64,000 nucleotides of DNA from positions 35,942,770 to 36,006,769 of the forward strand of contig NC_080682.1 in the NCBI RefSeq assembly GCF_030445035.2, given 5' to 3'. The notes under the pieces were generated by a model. The model worked only from the letters and a program-made list of their open reading frames with translations. It was not told the DNA's origin and did not search any database. Below are positions 24,029 through 35,011 of the stretch, piece after piece. The translations under genes were made by a program, and so were the position numbers. Source of the stretch: Dasypus novemcinctus (taxonomy: Eukaryota; Chordata; Mammalia; Cingulata; Dasypodidae). Position 1 is the first letter of the stretch, and the number at the start of each line of letters is the position of its first letter.

Positions 24029-25582
24029 AATGATTATACATGTGAGTAAGTGCATTCCTAGGAAATTGAATCATTGGCCTGATTTCTATGTATAGTTGTA
24101 ATGTTATAGATGTTGGAAATCACCCCCTAAGAGAGTGTATACACTTAAACTCCTACCAAAAATATATAAGCTTGACTGTTTCCCACTTCTATTCTAACAC
24201 TACACATTAATAAACATTCATCAACAGATCCTTTTATTTATATAATAGATGAAAACTATAATTGGAATTTCTATTTCTATGTACTTAACTATGAATGAAA
24301 TTAAGTATCTTTTCATATGTTTGATTATTTTGATAAAGAGAATTGTCTCCTATAAAAAATGGTTGTTTGGCCCATTTTTGCGTTGTCCTTTTTTAATACT
24401 GATTTGTGTAATTTATTTATAGTTGAAGAAATTATTCTTTTGCAAATATATTTTACCTATTTGGCACCTGTTCTGGTTTTGATTATGCTATTTTTAGGGG
24501 GGAATAAATGTGGCTATGGACATAAAACAATTTGACCAGTATCTGATGTATAGCTAGTTACAAATGAATGCCCACTTTCTGTTTCTGTCTTCTCTTTCTC
24601 GAAGTAAGAATATGGGACTGCAAGAATTTAGATGACAAAAGTCCTATTGAAATGCTTTAGCTATCATTTAGAGCTTTCTGACCTCATTTTTAATATTCCT
24701 GATGCTTAAGCTATAAAACTGAAATTTAAAAGACTATCCTGATTTAGAGCAAATGTTCTCTCTCTCATTTTCTTCAAATATAGTCTCCTTGTGTCTTAGG
24801 AAATATTGATGAGAGTGTCAGAGCAATAATGAATAAGGGGAAGAATTTAACTGTGGACAACATAGTATGGTAAAAAAAGTACAAAGTTGAATGAGAGGTT
24901 AAATTTAGAACTGGAAACAGGAAGAAGGATATAAAAGGTAAAGGAAAAGGAAAAATACTTAAAATTAGTCCAGGCAATAGTTGCAAATATGAGTATGCTG
25001 GACCAGGCTGACTGGTTTGTTGGCTTGTTGTTCATGGAATGATTTTTCTCTTATCACCAAAAATTGTTCGACAAGCTAAAATCATAAATTTATTGCCTGA
25101 ATCTCTGTGTGTATGTGTACGTGTAGGTTTTATTGTGGAAGATGCTCTCAAATGTTTAGATCATCATTCATGGATGCTGGGAATTTTACTGGAAGAATTT
25201 TAATGAATAGATGATAAGTTCAAGAAAGCCCGTGAAAGTAAATTATGCATATTTTCTCTAATATTTATAGGTCCTTGCTGAAAACTAAAGAAAGACATTC
25301 AGATTATGAAATTATCTACTTCTGTCAAATCAAAAAAATTAATGTTTAAGTCTGGAGAATCACTTAATTTTCCTTCATTTTCTTATTGCAATTTCCTATA
25401 AAACAATGCAAATAGTTTTAATAGGTATGTGATGTTTATTTCATTCAGCAAAAAAAATCAATACAGGGAAAAGTAGCTGTTTACCCATTGGTAAGGGAAG
25501 ATTCCATGATCAAGCCTTATATATTATATATATATATTTTTTTCAAGCTCTAAAATATATTTATTTTATAAAATTAATTCTT

Positions 25583-25594
25583 TTTTCTTTGCAG
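25583..25594 (+). promoter_or_regulatory. Splice acceptor of 5' UTR intron
   Basis: The pyrimidine-rich run 'ttcttttttctttgcag' ends at 25594. Olfactory receptor genes typically have non-coding upstream exons and one coding exon whose acceptor lies shortly before the start codon; here it is 44 bases before ATG 25639. The same acceptor is kept in the pseudogene copy (AG ending 14531). Confidence 0.7.
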
Positions 25595-25609
25595 ATGAAC
25601 TCTTCCTAA
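25595..25609 (+). promoter_or_regulatory. Short upstream ORF (four codons)
   Basis: ATG AAC TCT TCC TAA follows the predicted splice acceptor directly. If splicing occurs there, ribosomes would meet this tiny frame 30 bases before the receptor start. In unit A the same ATG is kept but the frame differs. A functional role is only inferred. Confidence 0.4.
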
Positions 25610-25638
25610 ACTGTGCCTTCCCCAAGTTGACTTAAACA

Positions 25639-26571
25639 ATGCAGCAAAATAACAATATAACAGAATTCATATTGTTAGGATTGACACAAGATCCAATGAG
25701 GCAGAAAATGGTGTTTGTAATCTTCTTAATTTTCTACGCGGGAACTGTGGTGGGAAATTTGCTCATTATTGTGACTATCAAGTTCAGCCGGAGCCTTGGA
25801 AGCCCCATGTACTTCTTCCTATTTTTCTTGTCCTTTGCTGATGTTTGCTTTTCAACTTCCACAGCCCCTCGACTAATTGTGGATGCTCTCTCTGCAAAGA
25901 AAATCATATCTTACAATGAGTGCATGACTCAAGTCTTTGCACTACATTTATTTGGCTGCATGGAGATCTTTGTTCTCATCTTCATGGCTGTTGATCGGTA
26001 TGTGGCCATCTGTAAGCCCTTACGCTACCCAACCATCATGAGACGGCAGGTCTGCACCATCCTGATTATTCTTGCCTGGATAGGGTCTTTCATACATTCT
26101 ACAGCTCAGATTGTCCTGGCCTTGAGATTGCCTTTCTGTGGACCCAATTTGATTGATCATTATTGCTGTGATTTACAGCCCTTGTTGAAACTTGCCTGCA
26201 TGGACACTTATGTGATCAACCTACTGTTGGTGTCCAATAGTGGGGCCCTTTGTTCAAGCAGTTTCATGCTTCTAATAACCTCATACATTGTTATCTTGCA
26301 TTCTCTGAGAAACCACAGTGCAGAAGGGAGGAAAAAAGCCCTCTCAACGTGTACATCCCACATCACCGTAGTTATCTTATCTTTTGGTCCATGTGCATTC
26401 ATGTATACACGTCCCCCAACCACTTTCTCTGTGGACAAGATGGTAGAAGTCTTTTATACCATTGGAATACCCGGTCTCAACCCACTCATCTACACTCTAA
26501 GGAATGCAGAAGTAAAAAATGCCATGAAAAAGTTATGGAATATTAAAATTACTTCGGAAGTCAAAGGATGA
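25639..26571 (+). CDS. OR4C11: Olfactory receptor, family 4 (OR4C11-like), intact
   Basis: A complete 310-residue class A G-protein-coupled receptor of olfactory neurons, coupling odorant binding to Golf. Residues seen: N-glycosylation site NIT at 6-8; GN in TM1 at 39-40; PMYFFL at 56-61; the cysteine before TM3 at 95, paired with the extracellular-loop-2 cysteine near 177; MAVDRYVAICKPLRY at 116-130 (usually MAYDRYVAIC); SY in TM5 at 215-216; KALSTCTSH at 233-241 before TM6; NPLIYTLRN at 281-289 in TM7. Length and motifs match intact family members. As I recall human OR4C11, the match is strong along its whole length (MQQNN..EFILLGLTQDP; CCDLQPLLKLACMDTY). The 25639 ATG is chosen because MQQN is the family start and an acceptor lies 44 bases upstream. 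Orthology rather than close paralogy is not proven. Nothing in the sequence indicates a ligand. Confidence 0.95.
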   Translation: MQQNNNITEFILLGLTQDPMRQKMVFVIFLIFYAGTVVGNLLIIVTIKFSRSLGSPMYFFLFFLSFADVCFSTSTAPRLIVDALSAKKIISYNECMTQVFALHLFGCMEIFVLIFMAVDRYVAICKPLRYPTIMRRQVCTILIILAWIGSFIHSTAQIVLALRLPFCGPNLIDHYCCDLQPLLKLACMDTYVINLLLVSNSGALCSSSFMLLITSYIVILHSLRNHSAEGRKKALSTCTSHITVVILSFGPCAFMYTRPPTTFSVDKMVEVFYTIGIPGLNPLIYTLRNAEVKNAMKKLWNIKITSEVKG

Positions 26572-28489
26572 CCTGAGGATCTTACTGCTTTCTGAGGAAT
26601 GATTTGACTAAATCTGTACATACATCAATTATGATAGTATCCAATTATGTGGGAAGGACAGGGAATGTATATGAGGATGCAGGTTTCTGTTATTTTAGAA
26701 ATAATTTGTAGAGAAGTTGAATGTCCAGGCACCATATGTGTACAGGAGAAAGATATGTATTAGATTAATTCAGATAATTATGGTTCAATAATACTTCCTC
26801 TCTACAGGATCCTCTGCCCCTCAAGTTATACCATCATTAAGGTATAAGCCTGCCTCCCCATAGGTACTCTAATATAGAATGTAGCTGGTTCACTGCCCCT
26901 GGAAGATTTCTGAACATCAATCTTTCTTGTTCATTTCTTAGAAACTCCTCTTAGGTATTGCTGTCTGTTAACTCTATTTCCCAATTCTGAATTTGCACTC
27001 TGGATTATTAAGAGAAAAGATCTTTACTCAATAATTTTCCAACTTTTAATCATTCATAAAATATTAAATAAATACTTAAATTATCTTTAACACATTTACA
27101 CATAGTTATGCAGCTTCCTATTGTATGTCTCCAGGGCAAAGGAACTCAGTCTACCAGACCATCCATTCCACTTTACCACTAGTTTATCTTTTAAAAGTTT
27201 CATATTTTTGAATCAGAGGTTTTTAAAAATGAACTTACATTATAAACTATATTTTTATCATTCCTTGTGTTCAGATAACTGAAGGATTATTTGTGGGATT
27301 TTTATCTACGTAGTATTAAAATGGGCCTTGACATATTCCCTATGATTGGTGTAAAAAAGCTGCAGTAACAGAAGTTTTAAACTCTAAGTGTTTAGAAAAT
27401 AAAATAATGTATAACATCAAGACTAAATAAAAAATACAAATACATCAGAGAAGCAATGTATTTTATGGGAGTGATGAACAGAAATGAAGAACCAGGTCTA
27501 AAGCCAATTAATGGTATGGCGTTATTTTATTTAAAGTTGTACCATGTAAACGAAATGAATAAATTATGGAAGGTATTTAGAGATTGCCCATAATATTTGT
27601 CTCCAGGTAGTGGAAGTAAGGAGAACCCATATTGAAGCAGAAATCTGATTTCTCTTTCTAGTTGAGTTGTTTAAATAGAGCAGTTGTACAGATTTCCAAA
27701 TTAAAATTGCCAAGCAAATTTTTGTGCCATGAGAGGGCAGAGCAGTTTAGTTACACTACCTTGGTTGTACTTGCCAATGGTTATATCAGGAACTTTTCTA
27801 TTCATTGGTTTCAGTGTATTAAAATATAATGCATCTTTAGTGGACATTACAAATTTTTATTTCATTTCAAATATGCTTGTACTTCTTTAATTGGGCAAAA
27901 CTTACCCAATTTACCTCATGTGAAAAAGATTTTAAAATAAAGTAAATAAAATGCCACTACTTTTCTGTGTTCTCATTTTTTTCCCCTTCTGGTGCGACTA
28001 AGAAGTGCAGGGTTACACTGGAGTCCCGCAGGAAGAGGGTCACATATATAACAGAATCCATCAAAAACTTTTCTAATCTACACTTTCATAGCAACAACAC
28101 AAACCTATATAGTCAAATGCACACAGACAAAAACACATACAAACTATTTGGCTTTTCGTGGTCATTTGCCTCTCAGGTGAATAAGTGAAGGTAGGAAGTG
28201 AAGAAGAAAATAAACTAAATATATAAATTAAAAAATAAAGATAGCATAACAGAATGAGAAGAATCTACATAGGGAAATTTTGGAAAGTTTTGCATTGTTC
28301 AAAATTATTTTTAGTCAAATTAAACCTGGGAAATCGAAGCAATTTTTAAAAAATTCTGGGGTACCATATCATCTAATGGACAATTTTGAAATGGTCACCC
28401 CCTCCAAAAATGATTGACCTAAATAGAGACTGTAAATTATAATTACACTTTCATTTTAGGAATACATTTTCCATTGTGCTTCCAGCTCT
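26572..28489. other. Intergenic DNA, nothing recognised
   Basis: AT-rich flank downstream of the intact receptor. It does not match the flank of the pseudogene. No convincing frame, RNA gene or named repeat was seen. Confidence 0.5.
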
Positions 28490-28715
28490 TTTTATTTTTT
28501 TAGGAGGTACTGGGGATTGAACCCAGGATCTCATATATGAGAAGCAGGTGCTCAACCACTCAGCTACTTTCAACCACTCAGCTACTTTCCCAAAGAGAGT
28601 TTGGTTTTTCATTTGTTTGTTTGTTTTTAGGAGGTTCTGGTGATTAAGCCAGGGACCACATATGCGGGAAGTAGGCACTCAGCCACTTGAGCTACATCCA
28701 CTCACCTTTGGTGCT
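28490..28715 (-). mobile_element. Dimeric tRNA SINE, reverse orientation
   Basis: Two inverse tRNA units are visible: 'ggaggtactggggattgaacccaggatctcatatatgagaagcaggtgctcaaccactcagctac' and 'ttttaggaggttctggtgattaagccagggaccacatatgcgggaagtaggcactcagccac'. An 18-base piece ('caaccactcagctacttt') is repeated in tandem at about 28553-28588, a small local duplication inside the element. Confidence 0.8.
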
Positions 28716-29470
28716 TTTTTATTGTTATACTATCAGTAAAGGTGCAAAATCAGCTCTGTATTATTCCTTGCAAAAATGTATGACTTCAATCTGGTTATAA
28801 GGAAACATGGTAAAAATCCAAATTGAGGATTAATTTACAGAGTAACTGGCCTATATGCTCCATAAATTTCAAGGCAATGAAATGACATAGGAACCATTCC
28901 AGATTATAGGAGGCCAAAAAGAAATGAAAACTTACTACAATGTGTGATCTTGGATTAGATCCTGAATTGAGTAATGTAAAATAGCTAAGTGTGGCATCAC
29001 TGGGACTATTCATGGAATTGAGTTTGTACTGAATTTGATAATATATCAATATTAAATTCTCTTGGGCTTTTAGAATGTAAACTTATTGTAGTTTAAAAAA
29101 GAGGGTTTTATTCTTTAAAAAAATACACGCTGGGACATTTTTGTAATAAAACGGCATGATGCCACTAACTTGCCTTCAGATGGTTTAGAATAAAATTACT
29201 TTTATTTTTAAAAATGGAAGGAAAGGAAAGAAGAAAGGCAGGAAGGAAGAAAGAAGGAAAGAAGGAAAGAGTGAAGGATGGGAGGGAAGCAAAGAACAAA
29301 GTGGAACAAATTGTAGACAAATGGTGAATCTAAGTGAAGGGTGGCTATGGGAGTTACTTGTACTGACCTTGCTATGTTTATGTAAAAATGAAATTATGTC
29401 AAAATAAAGAGTTAAAAAAAAACAAACAAACTAATAACTGTTAGTTTCTTGGCTGCTAAATCAAATAATA
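28716..29470. other. Intergenic DNA with a purine microsatellite
   Basis: No gene was recognised. It includes a GGAA/GAAA-rich purine tract at about 29214-29290. Confidence 0.5.
29214..29290 (+). repeat. Purine-rich (GGAA/AAGG)n tract
   Basis: An irregular run of GGAA, GAAA and GGCA units about 75 bp long, all purine apart from single bases. Confidence 0.85.
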
Positions 29471-29889
29471 TGTAATGGTTTGACTTAAATGACAGGAACT
29501 TACTGGTTCAACATTTTGAGGCTAGAAGAAATCCATGATCAAGGCATCATCAAGATGATGCTTTCCCTTAGAAGACTGTGGTGTTATAAGCCTGCCTGCC
29601 AGCGATCCTTGGTCCTTGGCTTTTCTTTCATGCAGCCTCTCCTGGTTTCTCCTTTCCCTTTCCTTTTCCTTTGATTTCCAGCTTCTTGCTTGTCCCTCTC
29701 ATTTTCTTTCTTTGTGATCTTCTTGTTAAGGTCTTTTGTGATCGAATTAAGACCCATCATAACTTTCTGGTCCAGATATTATCTGAAGTACTCTCATCCA
29801 TAGGTCCTATTTAAAAGGGTTCACAACTATAGGAATAGATTAAATAGAAGAATCTGTATCTCTGGAGTACATAACTCCAAGCCACCACA
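29471..29889 (-). mobile_element. MaLR-type LTR remnant
   Basis: Plus-strand text 'ttgacttaaatgacaggaacttactggttcaacattttgaggctagaagaaatcca.gatcaaggcatcatcaagatgatgctttc', 'agcgatccttggtccttggctttc' and 'attaagacccatcataactt...ggtcctattt' follows the reverse-strand layout of an MLT1/MST-like LTR, ending 'ccaccaca'. No internal region adjoins. Old fossil. Confidence 0.65.
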
Positions 29890-30583
29890 GTAACCATATC
29901 AGCTATAAAACTGATTTTAAAAGTTACAGTCACAGAACAAACCTCAGTTTCTCATTACCATGTTTGAAAATATTTAATTTGACATGTTGTACAAATTCAT
30001 TACATGGTATAAAGTAAACTGTTTTTATTGTCATCCTGGATGCCCTCAAATCCCCTACAGTTTATCAGGATGTATTATACAAATATTATTAAAGAATACA
30101 CAGAATATTTTCTAAGTGCAAAAATATTTTTAAAACTGAGAAATATTACTCTAAATTTGGAATTATTTATTTGAATGTTGTTACAGACTATTAAGAAGTT
30201 TCATAAAAAGGCTTTAGCTACATTTCACAGGACAATCTTTAATTCCTTAAAATCTACATATCTAAACATTATTTTTGCATTTTTCTTTCCTTTTCTTTTT
30301 TTTCATGCCACATTCATGGAAATTTTCATATCAATAAATACAGAAGTTCATGGTTTTGTACACAATCTTCAAGAAAAGTTTTGTAATAATCTTACCTAGA
30401 TTAATTTTAGATTCTGAAAGTTGTAAATACATAGCCTATAATTTCAAACTCTCTGCCAGGATTTTGTTTATTAGAAGTGCCTGAGAAAATGTAGTATCTA
30501 AAACTACATTTGAAATGTACCAGATACATGTTTTATTTAAAATTAATATGACACAGGTAATATTCTGCCATCTTCTCATTTCT

Positions 30584-30954
30584 TTTTTTTTTTTAAAGAT
30601 GTATTTATTTATTTAATTTTCCCCTCCTGCCCCCGTTGTCTGTTCTCTGTGTCTATTTGTTGCGTCTTGTTTCTTTGTCCGCTTCTGTTGCCGTCAGCTG
30701 CATGGGAAGTGTGGGCGGCGCCATTCCTGGGCAGGCTGCACTCTCTTACACGCTGGGCGGCTCTCCTTATGGGTGCACTCCTTGTGCGTGGGGCTCCCCT
30801 ACACGGGGGACAACTCTGCATGGCATGGCACTCCTTGCGCGCATCAGCACTGTGTGTGGGCCAGCTCCACATGGGTCAAGAAGGTCCAGGGTTTGAACCG
30901 CGGACCTCCCATGTGGTAGACGGACGCCCTAACCACTGGGCCAAGTCCGTTTCC
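30584..30954 (-). mobile_element. DAS-type tRNA SINE, reverse orientation
   Basis: Poly(T) at 30584 then the inverse body and an inverse tRNA head ending 'ggccaagtccgtttcc'. The direct repeat tcttctcatttct at 30571-30583 and 30955-30967 is a perfect 13-base target-site duplication. The open frames seen here on both strands belong to the SINE and are not genes. Confidence 0.94.
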
Positions 30955-31240
30955 TCTTCTCATTTCTATGTGTCAGTCTCCCTGTCAAAATATGACAATG
31001 AATAAAATAGATAATGTTCATTATCCTATATAATATAACATTTAATGTAGTGAAGGTAGCTAATAAATAATAAAGCAAATATTTAATATGCCAGGGTTAA
31101 AAAGTGCCATGAATACAAATAGAAAAAGTAACCAAAAAGAATAATTGTAGCAAAGCTAAGGAGATGGGATGTGCACTGTTTAGGAGAGGATGTTCAGCTC
31201 AGGCCCATTTGATAACTTGACATTTGAACTAAGACCTTAG

Positions 31241-31455
31241 TCAGTGGTTCTCTCTTGGGAGAATTCCTTCCTCCCCTCCCCCAGGTGACATTTGACAATT
31301 TCTGCAGACATTTTTCATTGTCATGACTGAGGAAAGGGGATCCTAATGGCATATTGTGATTAGAGATTATTGATATACCTAAGTAGTCCAAAATAAGTAA
31401 GAAGTCACTCACAACAAAGAACTATCTAGCCCAAAATATCAATAGCACCAATTGG
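31241..31455. mobile_element. MER5A-like hAT-Charlie DNA transposon fossil
   Basis: The sequence reads 'tcagtggttctctcttggg...ccccaggtgacatttgacaatttctgcagacatttttcattgtcatgactg' and '...acaacaaagaactatctagcccaaaatatcaatag', which is the known MER5A pattern almost end to end. This is a non-autonomous element without coding capacity, active early in placental mammal history. Confidence 0.8.
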
Positions 31456-33156
31456 ACTTGAATGAACTAAAGGAATAAATTTTGACTATTTCTGCAGGGG
31501 GATGGGAATTCTAAAAATATGTAATAACAAGAGCAAATGGGTATGCTTGTTCTATAGGAAGAAAGTTGGGGAGTCCAGAATGACAAAAGGGAACAAGATT
31601 GAGAATAATTAAAGATGAGATCAGAGATATATTGGGAACCTTCATCATCAAAGGATATGTAATTTTATCCAGAGTGCAATTGGAAAACATTTGAGAGATT
31701 TAGGACATGAGCTGATTTGCGGTTTAATAGGATTACTCTGATTGCCTTATTAAGCATCAAGAGTCAAAGCTGGGAGTTTGGTTAGGAAGATACTGTGACA
31801 TTTGAGGAAAGAGGTTATGAAATTTTGGGTCAGGTAAGTAGCAGTGCACATAGTGAGAAGTATTCTTATTACAGACGTAGTTTTTATTGTTGATGGTGTT
31901 GTGAAAATGTTCCATCTATTTTGAAGAAAATCTGGCAGTTTATTATAAAACTAAATGTACACCTGCCATGTGTCTCAACCCCATTCCTAGCTATACTAGA
32001 TATTAATGATTATTTTTGTGCTTTTCCACTTTGAACCTATCTACTCACTGATACCTTAATCTTGATGGCAAAGATGTGCCCCTTCCCATGTCCCAGAGTG
32101 AAACTTGGGTGCCAGGAATAGTTAAGGGAGTATGAAAAGCTGGTCTTTGCTGAAATGAAACAATTAGAATAGGAAGTTAAATTTCCAGATAAGGGTAGGC
32201 TGACCCCTGACTCTTATGAACTGTATTACCAGGGGCATTTGTTGCCTAGATCTCAAGTAAAGTTAACTGGAAATGTAAAAATAAATGAAATCATAAATTA
32301 CTAAGGAAATGGAATAGAAGAATTGATTCAATTGCAAAGTCAGCAAGAAAGACAGAAAACATGAGAATTAACAAGCTATTAAGAGTTCATTAAAGATGAA
32401 CCAAGGGCAGGGAGAGTAGTTTTAATGGTGCTGAGATGGTTTGGGCACTTGTGCTATTCTCTCTGTTGGCAGTATCTTTTCCATCTGTCTTCATTACCTT
32501 AAATATAATTAATAATTCAAGATTCAACTCTGATATTATTTCTTCCAGGATCTATTTTTTCTAGGTTACTAGCTATTCTTTTCATTCAGTATATTAAATG
32601 AAACCATGTAGAGTATGCCAACTCCACTCCCTGGACTGTAAGTTATTCAATGCCAGTGATTATTAAATCACTAGACTTTGTCTCTTGTATACAAGGTCTA
32701 TCATAGCAGTCAATGAAAAAATCTGTAAAAGTGTCCTGAAAAATGTACATATTATTCTGCACTTCTTACTTTGCAATGTAACTGAAGACAATTTATCACT
32801 TTCTAATTGATTCTGAGAGGCATTTACCTAATAAAGAAATATGCTTATCTATCATATATATTGTAAATATATTTTCAACGTTTGGTATTTGTATTTTGCT
32901 TTTGTGTTATAATTGAAGAATGAAAGTAATCCGTAGAAAGCAGTCTCTCTATATTTTGGACCGCAGTTGAATCTCAAGAAATCTTAGTCCCTTAATATTT
33001 TTGTTTTCTCTCCATTGAAGTCACGGTATGGCACATAAGATGCATTCCACTGGATGCAAACTATTGAAAAACATCAAGTATAACTTAAAATTTTACAGGA
33101 GTTTATTTTCTGTATCACAAAAGCTTAAATTGAAAACTGAAATGCACAAAGATATT
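31456..33156. other. Mostly unrecognised, with a short L1 scrap
   Basis: No gene. A stretch near 31880-32000 ('ttataaaactaaatgtacacctgccatgtgtctcaaccccattcctagctata') looks like a plus-strand scrap of L1 ORF2 C-terminal sequence. The rest is unassigned. Confidence 0.5.
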
Positions 33157-33523
33157 CTGAAAATGGATGGGGCTGAAGCATTGGGCCCATACCCAACCAT
33201 GGCCAGCAGTCAGGACTCGCGAGTAAGAGACAGGAGCACACCTAACGCCCCGGGATGCTAAGCGGCGATGAGTAGGAGAGCTGCTGAGGTGAGCCTTGAA
33301 GCCTATAGCACTGGGCCAGGGTGGAGCCGCCACAGGTGCAAATCTTGGTGGTAGTAGCAAATATTCAAATGAGAACTTTGAAGGCTGAAGTGGAGAAGGA
33401 CTCCTTGTGAACAGCAGTTGAACATGGGTCAGTCGGTCCTGAGAGATAGGCCAGCACTGTTCCAAAGGGACGGCATATGGCCTCCGCTGCCCTCAGGCGA
33501 TGGAAAGGGAGTTGGGCTCAATC
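33157..33523 (+). pseudogene. 28S rRNA pseudogene fragment
   Basis: The sequence follows vertebrate 28S ribosomal RNA closely: 'ctgaaaatggatggggctgaagcattgggcccataccc', then 'gatgagtaggagagctgctgaggtgagccttgaagcctatagc', 'gggtggagccgccacaggtgcaaatcttggtggtagtagcaaatattcaaatgagaactttgaaggctgaagtggagaagg', 'gaacagcagttgaacatgggtcagtcggtcctgagagat' and 'aaagggagttgggctca'. The long GC-rich expansion segment expected after 'cagtcgagagtggacggg' is nearly absent. Many C-to-T and G-to-A changes relative to the functional rRNA show CpG decay of a dead copy. Only about 370 bases remain, with no 5.8S or spacer nearby, so this is a dispersed copy and not an rDNA locus. No target-site duplication was found. 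Confidence 0.92.
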
Positions 33524-33807
33524 TTGTATTTGTACTATAAGGGATATGATCATGGAATGGGAAAGATTAGTGGTGCGAATTTAAAGCATTTTGTAAATGC
33601 AAGGAGTTCTCTTTTTTAGCCAGGAGAGGGTGGTAGCTGGTCCCAGTTGCTGACATCATGTTAAACTGGAATGTGAAATAATCAGAATTTTTTGTTTATA
33701 GCAGGTGGTTCTTGCAGAATATCAAGATAAAGGAGGAAAAGTCCTCCTTGATATCCGAATATGTATGCATATTTCTTACACATATACAAGAAATTCAGCT
33801 GAGTGTG
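33524..33807. other. Intergenic DNA with an imperfect hairpin
   Basis: No gene. An imperfect inverted repeat at about 33719-33754 ('atatcaagataaaggagga' facing 'tcctccttgatat') could form a hairpin with a small bulge. Confidence 0.5.
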
Positions 33808-33884
33808 GCAGGGTTTTATTTTTATTTTATTTGTTTTTAGGAAGTACCTCATACATGGGAAGTAGGCTCTCAATCACTGAGGTC
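33808..33884 (-). mobile_element. tRNA SINE fragment
   Basis: 'ttttatttgtttttaggaagtacctcatacatgggaagtaggctctcaatcactga' is part of an inverse tRNA-like SINE unit, with the B-box region missing. Confidence 0.6.
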
Positions 33885-35011
33885 TTATCAAGAAAGAGGA
33901 GCTAGAAGAGAACACATTTGTTGAAGGATTAAAATGAAGCAAGAGAAGGCCTTTGCTTTTCCAGTGACTTAATTGAAAAGTTTGAGTTAATGACAGAATA
34001 TCAGGGTAACATCGTTGGGTAATAAAGCTAGATGCTATATATTCTTGGTTATTACCTACCTGGGAAAACTGAAGTGTGTCCAGAAGAGATGGGTTCATAA
34101 GGGTATAGTTAGTGGTCATAGTCTCATATGCCTTATATGTCTCAGCTTTCTTAAAATCCTTCATCTTTTCTCTGTCCTCTTACTTAGTTTTTTTCTCTTT
34201 TTTGTGTTTCATCTTTCTACTGATCGTTAGAGGTCAATTTAAGGAACCCATGTTGCTACAGAAATTCATGTTCCAGTTCACAAGGAGCATGACACAAGTC
34301 CCAAACACTTACTTCAGGAATACAGGGTGAGGGGCCCAGCATTATAGTCCTGACAGTCCTGACAGGTTCAGCTCCAACTAAACAGTCCCAAATACTTATT
34401 TTCAAAAATATAAGAAAATTGCCTCCTTTGGAGTCTAGGTGTTAAGTTTTCATATGCAAGCTAGGTGTACGATGGAGACCCTTAATAAAGCATGTATATT
34501 CTACAAATTTGAGTTTATCCTTTTTTCTTCTTTGAAAAGTTTATACTTGAGAGGAGAATAAGAGATTTGCTTGAGAAAGCTTCAGATCTTAAACTTCAAA
34601 ATTATCTGAATCTTTGGGCTAAAAGAATTAGTCCCCTATCCTTTCTCCAAATAAATAGCATCCTCATGACTAGAGAACATATGGTGATTTCACCTGAAAC
34701 AGGAACCTCACAAGATTCCTGAATTTAAATGACAACACACCTAGTTACCTCCAGACCAATAAACATGGCCAAATCTCAGCTTAACACAATTAAAGATCCT
34801 AATTTGAGAAGTAATTGCCTAAACCCAAATGCTTTTTTAATACTCTATTAATATGAACTGTGACATAGAAGAACAATTTTGAAGGATGGATCTTAAGTGT
34901 GTTAGAGTTGAGTAATGGGCAGAATTTAATTCTAGGAATTGGAGGATATAGTCAATGAAAACTTGGGATTCAATATTCTATCTATTAATGGCATAGACAA
35001 TGATAACTTTG
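33885..35011. other. Intergenic DNA, nothing recognised
   Basis: Short frames have no family pattern. No repeat was named. Confidence 0.45.

Larger units (their letters stand above)
21905..26571 (+). repeat. Segmental duplication unit B
   Basis: Counterpart of 11892-15440, carrying the intact receptor. In B the homologous sequence may extend slightly further left ('gttaaatactctcctagggaa'), whereas in A it is cut by the inverted-repeat arm ('gtaaatacttgtccagggaa'). After the gene, B and A no longer match. Confidence 0.85.

Noticed and set aside
28553-28588. Tandem 18-base repeat as a regulatory motif
   Set aside because: It is a local duplication inside a tRNA SINE; no other support.
33028-33465. 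Open frames of 77 and 116 residues
   Set aside because: They overlap the 28S rRNA fragment.
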